Below the pieces are notes generated by a model that was not told the origin of the DNA, ran no database searches, and saw nothing but the letters and a program-made list of their open reading frames with translations. A stretch of 64,000 bases of DNA from Psoroptes ovis (taxonomy: Eukaryota > Arthropoda > Arachnida > Sarcoptiformes > Psoroptidae). Each line of letters starts with the position of its first letter. Positions within the stretch are counted from its first letter, which is position 1. A program made the translations under genes and the position numbers. Shown here in pieces: positions 33,324 to 45,505 of the stretch. Where the stretch lies: the NCBI GenBank assembly GCA_002943765.1, contig PQWQ01000033.1, forward strand, positions 129,001 through 193,000, written 5' to 3'.

Positions 33324-33980
33324 ATAATTTAGTGGACTAATAGCAATGAATTATTTCAAGGCAATGCATTGAACAACATTAATTTTGATTGATCGAAATT
33401 ATCGTTGTTTGTTTTAGTTTACTTTGTTTTAAATCGATTTTATGTGTTATTTTTGAGCATCAAAAATTGGAAAAAATTTGGAAATTTATTAAAGTAAAAC
33501 AATACAATACAAAACATACGAATTAATAAGAAATAAATGATAACCAAACATATTTCAATTTGGACCAAATTCCAAAACAGTCGACAAGGGAAAAATCAAT
33601 CAGTCGACAATTTAAATTTTGACAGATACAAAAATCCAAATCCAAGAACAAAAACAAAATCCAAGAAATCGAAATGTTTTCATTGAAAAATTTTTACAAA
33701 ATGTAAATTACAATTTTTCTGCCTAAGTTTAAGGCCTTATTTAAGGCCTAAAACACCAAGGAAAAATTCTCCGAAAATTCATTGATTCTACCCGCGAAAT
33801 ATATTGGGTCATTTGCCCATGGTTTTCAAACATGAATTTAGTGCATATTTCAACATGTTTGAATTAGAAATACCAATACCAATATCGGTTCATCATCAAA
33901 TGAAGAAAATATCGATGAAATATTAATCTCATTGAAAATGAAAAAGAAAACGAATTTATTTCCATTTTTTTCAATTATAT

Positions 33981-34062
33981 TTAGGTTGTCCGTAAAGTTT
34001 TGGCCGATTTTCATGAGCAAATCTATTGTGATTAAGCCGAATGAACTTTTCGGACAGCCTAA
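33981..34062 (+). mobile_element. MITE family 1 copy
   Basis: TTAGGTTGTCCGTAAAGTTT to GAACTTTTCGGACAGCCTAA; the middle has GTGATTAAGCCG. Confidence 0.92.
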
Positions 34063-34283
34063 TATTTCGCTAACAACAAACATTTTACTTTGCATTTCAT
34101 TTCGGTACACAACACAACAAAAAGATTTTGATCTCATTCAAATAAAGGAAAGAATAGCAAAAAATCATATCGAATAAATAAATTCTTCTTAATAAGAATT
34201 TTCAAAGAAAATTTTCTGAATTTTTTCTCGAAGAAAAAAATAAAAAGAATTTTCTCTTAATGGCAAACATTCAAAGAAAGAAA

Positions 34284-34364
34284 TAGATTGTCCGAAAAGT
34301 TCATTCCTCATAATCTAGACAGAGTTGTTCAGGAAAATCGGCCAAAACTTTACGGACAACCATA
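34284..34364 (-). mobile_element. MITE family 1 copy
   Basis: AGATTGTCCGAAAAGTTCAT to AACTTTACGGACAACCATAA. Confidence 0.88.
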
Positions 34365-34901
34365 ATAAATAAGAAAAATTTGAATATTTTCAAATTTAAA
34401 TCTATCACGTTTGTATAATGGATTTAATTTAATTCATTGAATTATTCGGCAGAATTTCAGCATTATTCTGGAAAAGAATATTCAATTTACAGAATTAAAT
34501 GTACGAATACATGAAAATTTCATGTGAATTTAAGAAGAAAATAATAATTTAAAAGAATATTCGTATTTTTCTGGAAAAATAAATATTAGCTGTTGAAATG
34601 ATGTAAAATAATAGAAAATAAAACATGTTATAACAATGTAAATGGTTATGGTGAAATGAATGGTTTCATTGCCTGGTAAACAAGTAAAAGCATCAACAAT
34701 AACTATTTTAGTTGGCTTGGCCAATTTATATTTAGACAAAATACACAACTGTTAATAGCTGGAGAATGTCATTAGGGATGTTCAAATAAACATTATAATG
34801 CCATATACATTATAATTATTCAATTATCAATTATTTCATTTTACATTTAATACTTTTGAGACTAAAAAAGGTAATTAAAAATATTTAATGTAAACATAAA
34901 T

Positions 34902-34984
34902 ATAAGGTTGTCCGAAAAGTTTTGGCCGATTTTCATGAACAATTCTATTGTGATTAAGCCGAATGAACTTTTCGGACAGCCTAG
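34902..34984 (+). mobile_element. MITE family 1 copy
   Basis: AAGGTTGTCCGAAAAGTTTT to GAACTTTTCGGACAGCCTAG; shares GTGATTAAGCCG with the 33981 copy. Confidence 0.9.
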
Positions 34985-35326
34985 TACATTAATCATTGAG
35001 AATTTAGAAATTGTCATTCATTAAAAAGTATTTTCACTTAGTGGGAATGGAATTCAATTTTTTAATAAACTGATTAAAATTAAAGATAAAAACTTTTTTA
35101 AAAATTTGAATCAATTAAATTTTCAATTTGAATTTTCAAAAATGCACTTTCTCCACAAATAATGATGCTTTGGCTTGGCTGCTGCATCAAATGTGTATGA
35201 TTGTCACAAGCAAATGATTTCTTATCAAAGAAATAAATGAATGAATAAATAAATAATAATCATTTGAAATGAATTCATACAAATGGAACTTTGAAAAACT
35301 TTCAAGTTTCAATTGGTGAATTTATT

Positions 35327-35408
35327 TTAGGTAGTCCGAAAAGTTCATTACGCTTTACCGGATAGAGTTGTTCATGAAAATCGGCCAAAACTTTCCGTAC
35401 AATTTAAT
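35327..35408 (-). mobile_element. MITE family 1 copy, degenerate right end
   Basis: TTAGGTAGTCCGAAAAGTTC to AACTTTCCGTACAATTTAA. Confidence 0.85.
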
Positions 35409-35600
35409 AGTTTTCAATTATCAATGTATATGCATGCAGAATTTCAAACACATTTTTTGAAGTGTATTCAATAATTGATTTCACATTTTGAAGAATTATT
35501 TATTCAAAATTAAATAAAAAGTTTGAGTTCATTTGAAAACTTGAATTTGTTCATAAATGTCAATCAAAAATAAAAATAAATAATTTAATGAGACAAAATA

Positions 35601-35684
35601 TTAGGTTGTCCGAAAAGTTCTGGCCGATTTTAATGAACAACTCTCGATTGATTAAGAGGAATGAACTTTTGGGACAACCTTGAA
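35601..35684 (+). mobile_element. MITE family 1 copy
   Basis: TTAGGTTGTCCGAAAAGTTC to GAACTTTTGGGACAACCTTG. Confidence 0.9.
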
Positions 35685-35947
35685 TATTTGGATGCAAACA
35701 AGGGCCAGAATTTAGGCCAGTGATTAATCGTAAAACGAAAAAAAACCCTGGAAAACTGGCCCAAAAACTTGGACAATTTTTCAAAAGGGACATTTTTTCA
35801 GAAAGAGCCAGAAAAATTTCATGGAATTTTTTAATATTGAAAATATTCCATGCATCCATTCACTCATCGATTCAATGAAGTTGAATAATCAATCAAAATG
35901 AGAGAGAGAGATGGGATGAAATGAGATGAAATTCAAATATGAATATA

Positions 35948-36029
35948 TTAGGTTGTCCGATAAGTTCTTGCCGTTTTTTTGGATGAATAAAATTCAAAAA
36001 ATGGCAAAAACTTTTCGGACAACCCTAAT
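35948..36029. mobile_element. MITE family 1, symmetric subtype
   Basis: TTAGGTTGTCCGATAAGTTC then TTGCCG; right arm GGCAAAAACTTTTCGGACAA. The flanks AATATGAATA and TATTCATATT are themselves complementary. Confidence 0.88.
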
Positions 36030-36160
36030 ATATTCATATTTCAATGTCCCATGATATAATAGGATCATAATAATGGTAATGATGATGATGATAATAATAA
36101 TAATGAAAGTTATCTGGTTTTTTTTTATATCGAATTATTTATCGAGAAATATGAATAATT

Positions 36161-36243
36161 TCAAGTTGTCCGAAAAGTTTATTCGGCTTAATCCGATAGA
36201 GTTGCTCATCGAAAATCGGCCAGAACTTTCCGGACAACCTAAA
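36161..36243 (-). mobile_element. MITE family 1 copy
   Basis: CAAGTTGTCCGAAAAGTTTA to AACTTTCCGGACAACCTAA. Confidence 0.9.
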
Positions 36244-36357
36244 TAAAAATTATTCTTATAAAAAAAAATAAATAATAATATCATCATTTACAGAGAGAAT
36301 AATTCATATATCACTTTGATGGATAAGCTTTTATCATTCATTCATTTATTCATTTCT

Positions 36358-36441
36358 ATTAGATTGTCCGGAAAGTTTTGGCCAATTTTCAAAACGCAAC
36401 TCTATCGGATTAAGCGTAATAAACTTTTCGGACAACTTCAA
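36358..36441 (+). mobile_element. MITE family 1 copy
   Basis: TTAGATTGTCCGGAAAGTTT to AAACTTTTCGGACAACTTCA. Confidence 0.88.
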
Positions 36442-37703
36442 ATATTATTACAATGTTATCATTTGCTTTCATTTGGGCTGTTGTTGTTGATTCTATGAGA
36501 AATTTCGAAATTCGAATAATGCCAAATACACAGCGCGAAAAAAAATGAAAATATTTCATATTGGATTCAATGGAATCGAATATTTTCTCTTGGAGCAAAT
36601 AGGGACGAATAATACCCTCGAAAAAATACAAAAATCCTCGAAATATAATGACAAAACCATTGTCGTAGAATAATCATAATAATAATGGCTATACATTTCA
36701 AAAAATGGAAAAAATTTCATTTCACTTTTATCCCATTCATTGATTTGATATGACAAAACATTCAAAGGAAGAATATTATTCTACAAGAAAATCACATTCA
36801 GATTCAGATTCAATTTCACAATAATTCTACAAGATTTTGAGATTATTACGAGGTATTCGAGAAAATTGATGATATTACATTGATAATAGGAATAAATTGA
36901 TAATTTTTTTTTTTTGAAAATTTTTTGGGAAAATTTAAATAATTTTCAAGAATTTTCTCATTTGAAAATGACTTACAATGAATGAATACAAGAATCTGGA
37001 AAATAGATGTTTTGGATTAAAATTTTGAAGCCTCCAAGAGAGATAAATCAATATTAATGTGTGATTTCAATTGAAGGAATAGTCTTTTATAAAGTCACAC
37101 AAACAGTCACAGACACAAGTCACACAATTGAAATGATTCAAAGATTATTTCAAAATATTTAAAGAAAAATTCAAGAAATAAATTCAAATTGATTGAATCG
37201 ATTTGAACTATTTGAATTATTTCGAATAATAATAATAATGATTTGAATTGAAATTCTTGCACTTGAATATATGCACAGACACATAGACATTCGATTGAAA
37301 ATAATTGAAAATCATGAGAATTCAATGAAATTCAATGAATTCAAATTGAATGGATTCAAATTTATGGATGATTTCCACGGATAGAAGACACGAATTGAAA
37401 CTAGGAATCGATCCACCGATGAATGATAAAGATGTTTGTATTATGAAATCAAATATAAGAATGAAAATAAATAAATGAATGGTTTCAGAATTCCAGAATC
37501 GGCAGAATGATATGGAATTATCAATCCGAAAAATCATTGGTTGGAGCTATACAGTGGTAGTAGTTCAGGCAGTAATTCATGGATCCATGGAATATTCGGT
37601 CTATATACATGAATAGTCAAAACTATTCAAACAGCATAAAGGCAGAAATGGAAAATATTCACAACACATGGATTCTATGAGAATTTTGAAAATTTTCAAA
37701 AAT

Positions 37704-37785
37704 ATAAGGTTGTCCGAAAAGTTTTGGCAGATTTTCATGAACAACTTCGATTGATTAAGCGGAATGAACTTTTCGGACAACCTAA
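37704..37785 (+). mobile_element. MITE family 1 copy
   Basis: AAGGTTGTCCGAAAAGTTTT to GAACTTTTCGGACAACCTAA. Confidence 0.92.
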
Positions 37786-38176
37786 TCGTTTTGAAATTTT
37801 TAGAAATAATGTATTTTATTCTCGCTTAATTCAATTTATTATTATCTTCATTACCATTATTCACAAGCGAAGAAATTTCAAAAAAATTTGAATCGACACC
37901 TGTGTTTTGTTTTTTGGTGTTTTTTGGGCGAAATGAAAAATGTTTCAAATGTTTTATGAACTTTGAAACATTTTTCAATGAGCAAACAAACAAATGGTCA
38001 ACAAACTAACGATTGAATACGCAGATATTCACGGCCATAGTCTGCGAATATAATTTATTAATTGAGTTAAAATCGTAGGCACGAAATTCGTATTTCGGAA
38101 ACTTTGAAAATTTTTTCTTATGAAAAAATTCCTTAATAAAAAAAAATTTAATTTGATTATTTTTGAATGAAAAATT

Positions 38177-38258
38177 TGGGTTGTCCGAAAAGTTCATTCC
38201 GCATAATCAATCGGAGTTGCTGATGAAAATCGGCCAAAACTTTTCGGACAGCCTAATA
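38177..38258 (-). mobile_element. MITE family 1 copy
   Basis: TGGGTTGTCCGAAAAGTTCA to AACTTTTCGGACAGCCTAA. Confidence 0.9.
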
Positions 38259-38392
38259 TTTTCTTATTGTTTTGAATTTGAAAATAAACGAAAAAAAAAA
38301 AAAATAAATGAAAAAATAAATAAACTTCGAAAAAAAACAAACACATTCAATGTGTGTTGGTGTGTTCAGATGAATGGAAAAAATGAAAATAT

Positions 38393-38475
38393 TTAGATTG
38401 TCCGGAAAGTTTTGGCCGATTTTCATGAACAACTCTATCGGATTAAGCGTAATAAACTTTTCGGACAACCAAAAT
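38393..38475 (+). mobile_element. MITE family 1 copy
   Basis: TTAGATTGTCCGGAAAGTTT to AAACTTTTCGGACAACCAAA. Its GCGTAATAAACTTTT block matches the 36358 copy, so the two may be sisters. Confidence 0.9.
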
Positions 38476-38757
38476 ATATATTCCATTATATTCTCACATT
38501 CATTTGTAATATTGGCAAATAATAATAAAATGAAATGAAAATGAAATAAAACAAATTTCATTTCGTCGCTCTCTATCAATGCTTATTATCATCATCATCA
38601 TTATTATCACAAATTTGCTGAAAAACGTGAAATTTTTCTATTTTGAAATGAATTTTCTTTTGAGATATTCTCGTATTGTTTGAATCAAAAGTAATTTTCA
38701 TTAAAACATACAAAAAACACACATATAAACAAGTCTGAGAAAATATACCTAGAAATA

Positions 38758-38837
38758 TTAGATTGTCCGTAAAGTTCATTCGGCTTAATCAATAGATTTG
38801 CTCATGAAAATCGGCCGGAATTTCCCGGACAGCCTCG
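38758..38837 (-). mobile_element. MITE family 1 copy
   Basis: TTAGATTGTCCGTAAAGTTC to GAATTTCCCGGACAGCCTCG. Confidence 0.85.
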
Positions 38838-39101
38838 AAATAGGATTCATGAATTTGAATTGATCAAAAAGAATTTTGGGAAAATTTCATTGAAAAACAA
38901 ACGAAGGTAATTCGCATTCGATAGAAGAATATGAAGCTAAATTTATCTTTTCAACAAAAGCAATGAAAAACGAAAAATGAAATGAAATGAAATAAAATAA
39001 CAAGGTTAATGGGATTTACTATTCAAAAATATCAAACATAATGATAAATATATGAGCTTGAACAATAAGCTTTTGAAAAATGGAATATATAAAATTAAAC
39101 T

Positions 39102-39182
39102 ATTAGGTTGTCCGAAAAATTCTGGCCGATTTTTATGAGCAAATCTATTGATTAAGCGGAATGAACTTTCGGTACGACCTAA
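39102..39182 (+). mobile_element. MITE family 1 copy
   Basis: TTAGGTTGTCCGAAAAATTC to GAACTTTCGGTACGACCTAA. Confidence 0.88.
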
Positions 39183-39323
39183 TACATTCAATTCGAGTAG
39201 TGTTTCGAGAGTGGTAAACAGAATATCACAGAGAATATAATCTTTATTATCTTTTGTGAAATCGTGTTTCTCCTATTTTAATGAATCGCGTCTTTGAATC
39301 TTTGAAAAAAAAAATGAAAATAT

Positions 39324-39406
39324 TTTGGTTGTACGAAAAATTTTTACCAATTTTCAAATGTTTTTCAATTATTAAATAGGCAAAAACTTTTCGGACAACC
39401 AAAATA
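39324..39406. mobile_element. MITE family 1, symmetric subtype
   Basis: TTGGTTGTACGAAAAATTTT pairs with GCAAAAACTTTTCGGACAAC; AT-rich centre. Confidence 0.82.
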
Positions 39407-39881
39407 TTTTCGAGGTAAAATTTAATTTTGGAGAATAATATATTTTAAATATTCATATTTAGACTAAAGAAATGGTGTTGAAATTGTTTGATAATGAATC
39501 GATAATAATAATGATAATATTAATAATGTAAATGTGAATTTATGATTAATCAAATAATAACTTTGTAGCTGTTGGCCACGATAATTCATTTAAATCATAA
39601 TAATATCGCCATACAGACATTTATGCAGACATCTTTAAACATGGCCATTGTTCGATATTCAAATTTTGATGATTCAAAAGATTCAAACCAAGATGATGAT
39701 GAAGACGATTGATTCATTGCCAAAGCAAAGAATAATCTATCAAATCGTTTTATATCATCGATGAAACAATTTTGCTCGAAGCAAATCATTTATATTCATT
39801 TTTTATTCAAAATATATTGATCGTTTAAGTAAGTAAATCTATTTGACTATAAAAGCATTTACTGTTTGAAGTATTTATAAT

Positions 39882-39963
39882 ATTAGGTTGTCCAAAAAGT
39901 TCTGGCCGATTTTCAATGAACAAATCTAGCGATTAAGCTGAATGAACTTTTCGGACAATCTAA
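39882..39963 (+). mobile_element. MITE family 1 copy
   Basis: TTAGGTTGTCCAAAAAGTTC to GAACTTTTCGGACAATCTAA. Confidence 0.9.
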
Positions 39964-40525
39964 TATAATAATTTCTAATATTCAAATTCCTATTATTTTT
40001 ACGATTATTATGATCGTCAGATAATAGCCTTTGGGCCATTTGAATAAACATTGATTTGAATAATAATAATGATAAAATTATTGAACACTTTATATTTTCA
40101 TCACATGAATAAGTATTTGTATTTTTTCTCTGGTTCTTGGGTCTTGAAACACTGGGATTCACTTGGAATTCACTTGAAACAATTTTACTCACTCTGTGTA
40201 TGTATTTCTTAGTATTTACACAGTCATATATTTGGATCGAATTTCGAAATTTCATTTAGAATTTTTAATATTTTCCTAGAAGGGGCCTAGGGGAAATATT
40301 TGAAAAATTACAAACTGATTAAGCGCCATCTGTCGATTTCTTTCCATTCTCCTGATCGAATTGAATTAGTTTTCAATTGGAATATTTAAACATATTCGGT
40401 CGACCATGAACCCCATTCGTTTTGATTATTTTTTCGAACTTAAAACCTTGAATAATTGAAATTTCATAGCCAGATTAGCCTCATAATAAACACAGATATT
40501 TCAACACTAATCTACCGAGAGAAAA

Positions 40526-42857
40526 ATGTCAGAAATATTTGATGAATCAATACAACAAATTATTCGTAAATCCCTGTTGGAAAGTATGGCCCATGTTGAA
40601 CGTATTCCATGTCAAAAATTCGATACGAATCGGGCCCATGAAAATTTACGTACCATGGAACAATATCAACGTATGTATGAACATTCAGTAAAATCACCGG
40701 GTACATTTTGGAAACAAATCGCTACGGATTTTTATTGGACCACACCGCTACCGTTGACATATCATAAAATACTTGAATTTAATTTTGATCGTCGGCAGGG
40801 TCCGATTAAAATTGAATTTTTTAAAAATATGAAAACAAATATCACCTATAACCTGTTGGATAGGGTCATCGACTGTGGTTTCGGTGATCGTATTGCTTAT
40901 CATTGGATTGGTAATGATTTACAAGAAACCAGACGATTGACCTATCAAGAATTAAAGGTCAAAGTTTGTCGTTTCGCTAATTATTTGAGACATACATTGA
41001 ATATCAGAATTGGTGATCGTATCGCTATTTATCTACCGAATTCATTGGAATTGATCATAGCAATGTTGGCTTGTGCAAGAATTGGGGCCGTACATACGGT
41101 CGTGGTAAGTCATCGTTGATTGATTAATGATTTGAATCAATTTTGACCAAAAAATTTCAATTTAAATTGACTCAAATGGACCTCGTAGTTTGCTGGGTTC
41201 AGTGCCAATGCCTTGGCCGAACGTATGATCAATGCTAAATGTAGGGTATTAATAACAGCTGATGCAGCATTTCGTGGTGATAAATTCCTTCATTATCAAT
41301 CAATCATTGATAATGCCGTGCAGACTTGTCTGTCAAAGTAAGTGGTTTTAATGAATTTCTGGGTTCAAAGGGTAATTTTGTATGTTTTCTGACCCCAGAA
41401 AGCTAGATATCATTGGGATCATTTTGGTTAATCGTTTTGAAACGACCCTGAATCGTAATAAACAACGATATTTGGACACAATTAATCGATATCAATCATC
41501 GAATTCGAAATTAGTGACCGAATGGAACACGATATTCAATGATCCGAACATCAAGGATGAATGTGAACCTGAATGGCTGGATGCTGAACATCCATTGTTC
41601 ATACTGTTCACTTCAGGGTCCACAGGTAAACCTAAAGGTATTGTTCATACGGTCGCTGGTTATATGCTTGGATCAGCAACAGCATTCAAATATGCATTCA
41701 ATTATCATGATGGTGACATAGTGTTTTGTACGGCTGATATTGGTTGGATAACCGGTCATACGGCAAGTGTTTATGGACCTTTAGCTAATGGTGCTACTAG
41801 TGTTATATTCGAAGGTCTACCCGTTTATCCACGAGTTGATCGTCTATGGATGATACTGAGCGAATTCAAAGTGAATGTTTTCTATACATCGCCTACGGCT
41901 ATTCGGTCATTGATGAAATTCGGTGAACGTTACGTTAAATCATATTCGATGCGTGATTTACGACTTATAGCCCTTGTAGGCGAGCCAGTTAATCGACATA
42001 CATGGTTTTGGATTTATCATTACATTGGTCAAGAACGTTGTCCAGTGGTTGATACATATTTCCAAACCGAAACCGGTGTACCAATGATTTTCCCGGTGCC
42101 ATATGTTATGGATATGAAACCTGGATCAGCATCGTTGCCATGGTTCGGTGTAAAACCAGTAATACTTGATGATAATGGGAAAGAAATCCTGGGCAGTGAA
42201 CAAGGACATTTAGCTTACAAGCAAGCATGGCCTAGCATAGCTAGAACAATCGATAGTGACCCCGAGCTATTCGAAACGGTTTATTTTAAAAAATTCCCAG
42301 GCTATTTTGTCACCGGTGATGGTGCTTTCCAAGATCAAGATGGTTACTTTTACATAACCGGTCGTATCGATGATCTGTTGAATGTCTCAGGTCATCTGCT
42401 ATCGACGGTCGAAGTTGAATCAGCGTTGCTAAGCGATAAACGAATAGCTGAAGCAGCAGCCGTAGCTATGCCTCATCCGATCAAAGGTCAAGCTATCGCT
42501 GCATTCATAGTGCTCAAGCAAAATCATCAATCACAATTTGATCAAACATTTCAAAATGAATTGTGTTCGATTGTACGACAAGAAATTGGGGCCATAGCCA
42601 TACCAGATATGATTTTGGCCGTACGATCGTTGCCGAAAACACGTTCAGATAAAATAATGAGACGTGTACTGGCAGCTATTGCTAAAGGTGAACGAAAAAA
42701 TTTCGGTGACCTTTCGACACTGGCTGATGAAACAATTATTGATCATATTGTTAAAGTAAGAGCTGCGTATGTACCTGGTGGAACTGGGGCTGCTGGTGGT
42801 GGTGGCAGCAGCAGCGTTCCGCAGAGACAAATATCAGCAAAATCATCACAGCAATAA
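40526..42857 (+). CDS. Acetyl-CoA synthetase (ACSS/AcsA family)
   Basis: Activates acetate with ATP to acetyl-AMP, then acetyl-CoA, for lipid synthesis, oxidation or histone acetylation. Exons 40526-41104, 41189-41337 and 41399-42857 join to 728 residues (human ACSS2 is 701). Key motifs: ATP/AMP loop TSGSTGKPKG (from about residue 314), ADIGWITGHTASVYGPLANG, TYFQTETG, PGYFVTGDGAFQDQDGYFYI, GRIDDLLNVSGHLLSTVEVE and the C-terminal catalytic lysine segment PKTRSDKIMRR. The last normally reads SGK; here the residue before the lysine is Asp (GAT at 42648-42650). No mitochondrial presequence is evident, so it is probably cytosolic or nuclear. The tail has a short G/S-rich run. Other departures from the common sequence (YPRVDR, VGEPVNRHTW) suggest a divergent orthologue or paralogue. 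Confidence 0.94.
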
Positions 42858-43401
42858 ACGAATTTATTAGTCGAAACAGGTTGAACAACAAACCATGGAA
42901 CAATAACCCCAGTTAAGACCTTCAAATTATTCAAAAAATGAGCAAAGATGACAAGCTCAAGCTCATTAAAATTCCCTAATACAAAACAAATAACATTTCA
43001 ATTTATACACAAATAAAATTACTGATTTCAAAAAGATTTCAAAGACTACAACTTCATTAATTCACTCGAAACCAAATCGATTAGCATAACGAATTAAGAA
43101 ATATTCATTAGATTGTTCGAAAAGTTCATTCGGCTTAATCTGATAGAGTTGCCGTATGAAAATCGGCCAGAACTTTCCGGACAACCTAAAATAATCAATC
43201 AATATTTTTTATCAATTAATCAATTAATTGGTTGATTAAATTGATTTTCTAATTAATAATCACCATTGCATTGTTCGTGGCACATTTTCATAATTAGTGA
43301 TGTTTCCATTAATCGAAGCTTTACTATAAAATGATGATACACAGCTAAGGGTTTACCTGCACTTGTAACTTATTCATCATTTTGATTTTCCACAAAAAAA
43401 A
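42858..43401. other. Intergenic DNA between acetyl-CoA synthetase and lipase A
   Basis: It contains 3' UTR sequence with AATAAA near 43010, one family 1 MITE (43108-43190) and the lipase A promoter region. No gene. Confidence 0.5.
43108..43190 (-). mobile_element. MITE family 1 copy
   Basis: TTAGATTGTTCGAAAAGTTC to AACTTTCCGGACAACCTAA. Confidence 0.88.
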
Positions 43402-45296
43402 ATGAAGACGTCAAAGCAAATTTTCGGCTGTTTGAACTTGATTTGCATTTTGTTCATAGGTAAATATTAGGTTGTCCGAAAAGTTCTGACCGATTTTCAT
43501 GAACAACTCTATCAAGATTAAGCGGAATGAACTTTTCGGACAACCTAAATATAAGCAATTTTTGATTCAAAACTTCAAAACTAATTTCTCTGAAATCCAC
43601 AAAGGATTCTCGAATGGCAACCCTTTCAAGGTGACATTTCCAGGTTTCGGTACATTCACAACCAAAGATTTTCATCATCCAATCCTTAGACCAATCGTAC
43701 GATTACCCGATCATCCAGATAAGCTACATACAATATTTGGTCTGTACACAAGACAAAATCCATTGATACCCGATTTTCTTGATTGGAAAAGTCCCAATTA
43801 TTATGACCTTAGTCATTTTAACCCAAATTTGGATACAAAAATTTTGGTCCATGGTCTAGCTAGGCATTTTTTCGATGAATGGATGCAATTGGCTAAGGAT
43901 AATTATATTCATAAATATAATCATAATGTCATCATTGTTGGTTGGACCAAAGGTGCTGTCGGGGGTTATGCAAAAACCATAAGTAATGCAAGGGTTGTTG
44001 GGATACAAATCGGGAAAGTCATTGAAAATCTAGTCAAACATTACAATGTATCGTTGGATTCATTTCATTTGGTTGGCCACTCACTTGGTGCACAAACTGT
44101 GGGCCATGCTGGTAAATATTTGAAAGGTCGTGTTGGCCGCATTACTGGTCTTGATCCTGCTGGTCCTAGTTATGATTTTATGAATGATACCAGGGCTCGT
44201 TTGTGGCATACGGATGCAAAATTTGTCGATGTAATACACACGTGTTCATTGCCAACATGGGCCGGTAGTGGTGGTTCAGTCGAATCGATTGGTCATGTAG
44301 ATATTTTTCCGAATGGTGGCGCCACACAAAACGGTTGTATTGATCAATTTAAAGCGGCTATCAAAATCCCGATTGTTGGCCTATTGGCTGGGTAAGTCAC
44401 AATATCATTTCCACTGAATTTTAACGGCCAAATTTTCACCAAAATCAATTCAGACCGATCCTACGGAACGCATGTGAACATTATCGTTCAGGTTTATATT
44501 TTCTCGAATCATTTGATCCACCAATTTCGGACCCGGTTGCACATAGTTGTAGAACAATTAAAGCATTCGAGAATGGTGAATGTAATCAATGTGATCCGAA
44601 GAAATCAAATTGTGTCATAATGGACCCAGTTGCAAGAAACTATCCATATATTAATCGGACACAAACACAAGGCAAACGTTTCTTTATGCGTACAGCATCA
44701 TCGCCACCATTTATGCGTAAGTTTTCAATGCATTTCGACAAGGGACTTGTGAATAATTTCTCCATAATAATAAATCCAGGTTATCAAATTTCGGCGCGAA
44801 TCAAATTCAAAAAACCCAAAGAATTCAATGGATTCAATAAGCTGGATTTATTGTTGACATTCGTTGATCATCAAGGTCGTAAAGATAGATTTGATTTCAG
44901 TCGATAGTAAGTAATGTCAAAGCTCAAAGGTCATTAATCAATTCTATAATCTTCAATCAATGATATCTTCGGTTGATTTAACCCTAAGTATGCAAAAGGT
45001 GTCCAAGGATGAATTCGTGAATTTCTTCGTATCCGACATTGATCCAGAACAATTGAAAGATATTCGAATTGAATTCCGTAAACGAGGCCGGGTTTTGCCG
45101 TTGGAAGCCAAAGTGATCAATGAATACATTGATCATGTCACCTATACGGCCTTATCATTTAAAAGGTACCTTTTGAATATTTGAAAATTATCAAATTTCT
45201 CAAATTTTTAAATGTATAATCTTCAGTGGATCGAAACGTATGAAACCATTGACATATGTCAAACGTCCATTATCCAAACAGCTGCATAAAGTTTAG
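43402..45296 (+). CDS. Secreted pancreatic-type lipase A
   Basis: Triacylglycerol lipase or phospholipase A1 of the pancreatic lipase family, 493 residues. Six exons: 43402-43459, 43605-44391, 44454-44716, 44780-44906, 44989-45165, 45227-45296. Exon 1 is a signal peptide (MKTSKQIFGCLNLICILFI). The hydrolase fold has ILVHGLARHF (oxyanion side), GHSLGAQTVG with the nucleophile Ser (codon 44081-44083), the acid in ITGLDPAGP, and the His in ACEHYRS. Cysteine-rich DPPISDPVAHSC and GECNQCDPKKSNC follow, then a C-terminal beta-sandwich (PLAT-like) domain from RYQISARIKF on. Lipase B downstream has the same exon plan. Intron 1 carries a MITE. The 63-bp intron 3 is divisible by three and stop-free. 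Confidence 0.92.
43467..43549 (+). mobile_element. MITE family 1 copy in lipase A intron 1
   Basis: TTAGGTTGTCCGAAAAGTTC to GAACTTTTCGGACAACCTAA. The matching intron of lipase B is empty. Confidence 0.93.
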
Positions 45297-45423
45297 CTGG
45301 TGAAACTTTCGACAAACATCGAAAATGGCCTATGGCATAATTTGGAACAATAGTTCCCGATTCCAAAATGAAATTCTTCAAAAACTTTTTCAAATTTTCA
45401 GTTTAAAATAAACTTTGAAATAT

Positions 45424-45505
45424 TTTAGGTTGTCCGAAAAGTTCAGTCGGCTTAATCAATAGAGTTGCTCATGAAAATCGGCCAAAACTTTACGGACAAC
45501 CCGAA
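45424..45505 (-). mobile_element. MITE family 1 copy
   Basis: TTAGGTTGTCCGAAAAGTTC to AACTTTACGGACAACCCG. Confidence 0.9.

Larger units (their letters stand above)
30215..40525. other. 10.3-kb region without a supported gene
   Basis: Upstream of Shaw and of acetyl-CoA synthetase, which point away from each other. All open frames are short, AT-biased and often cross MITEs. The region carries about twenty family 1 MITE copies listed separately, simple repeats such as GAT/AAT runs near 36.07 kb, and an AGATGGCGC-type word at 40323-40335. Long-range Shaw regulatory sequence or untranslated exons could lie here, but nothing in the sequence shows them. Confidence 0.5.

Noticed and set aside
14351..40000. 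Regularly spaced short repeats resembling a CRISPR array
   Set aside because: Units are about 82 bp with inverted ends, both orientations and spacers of 0.1-2 kb, in a eukaryotic, intron-bearing genome. They are transposable elements.
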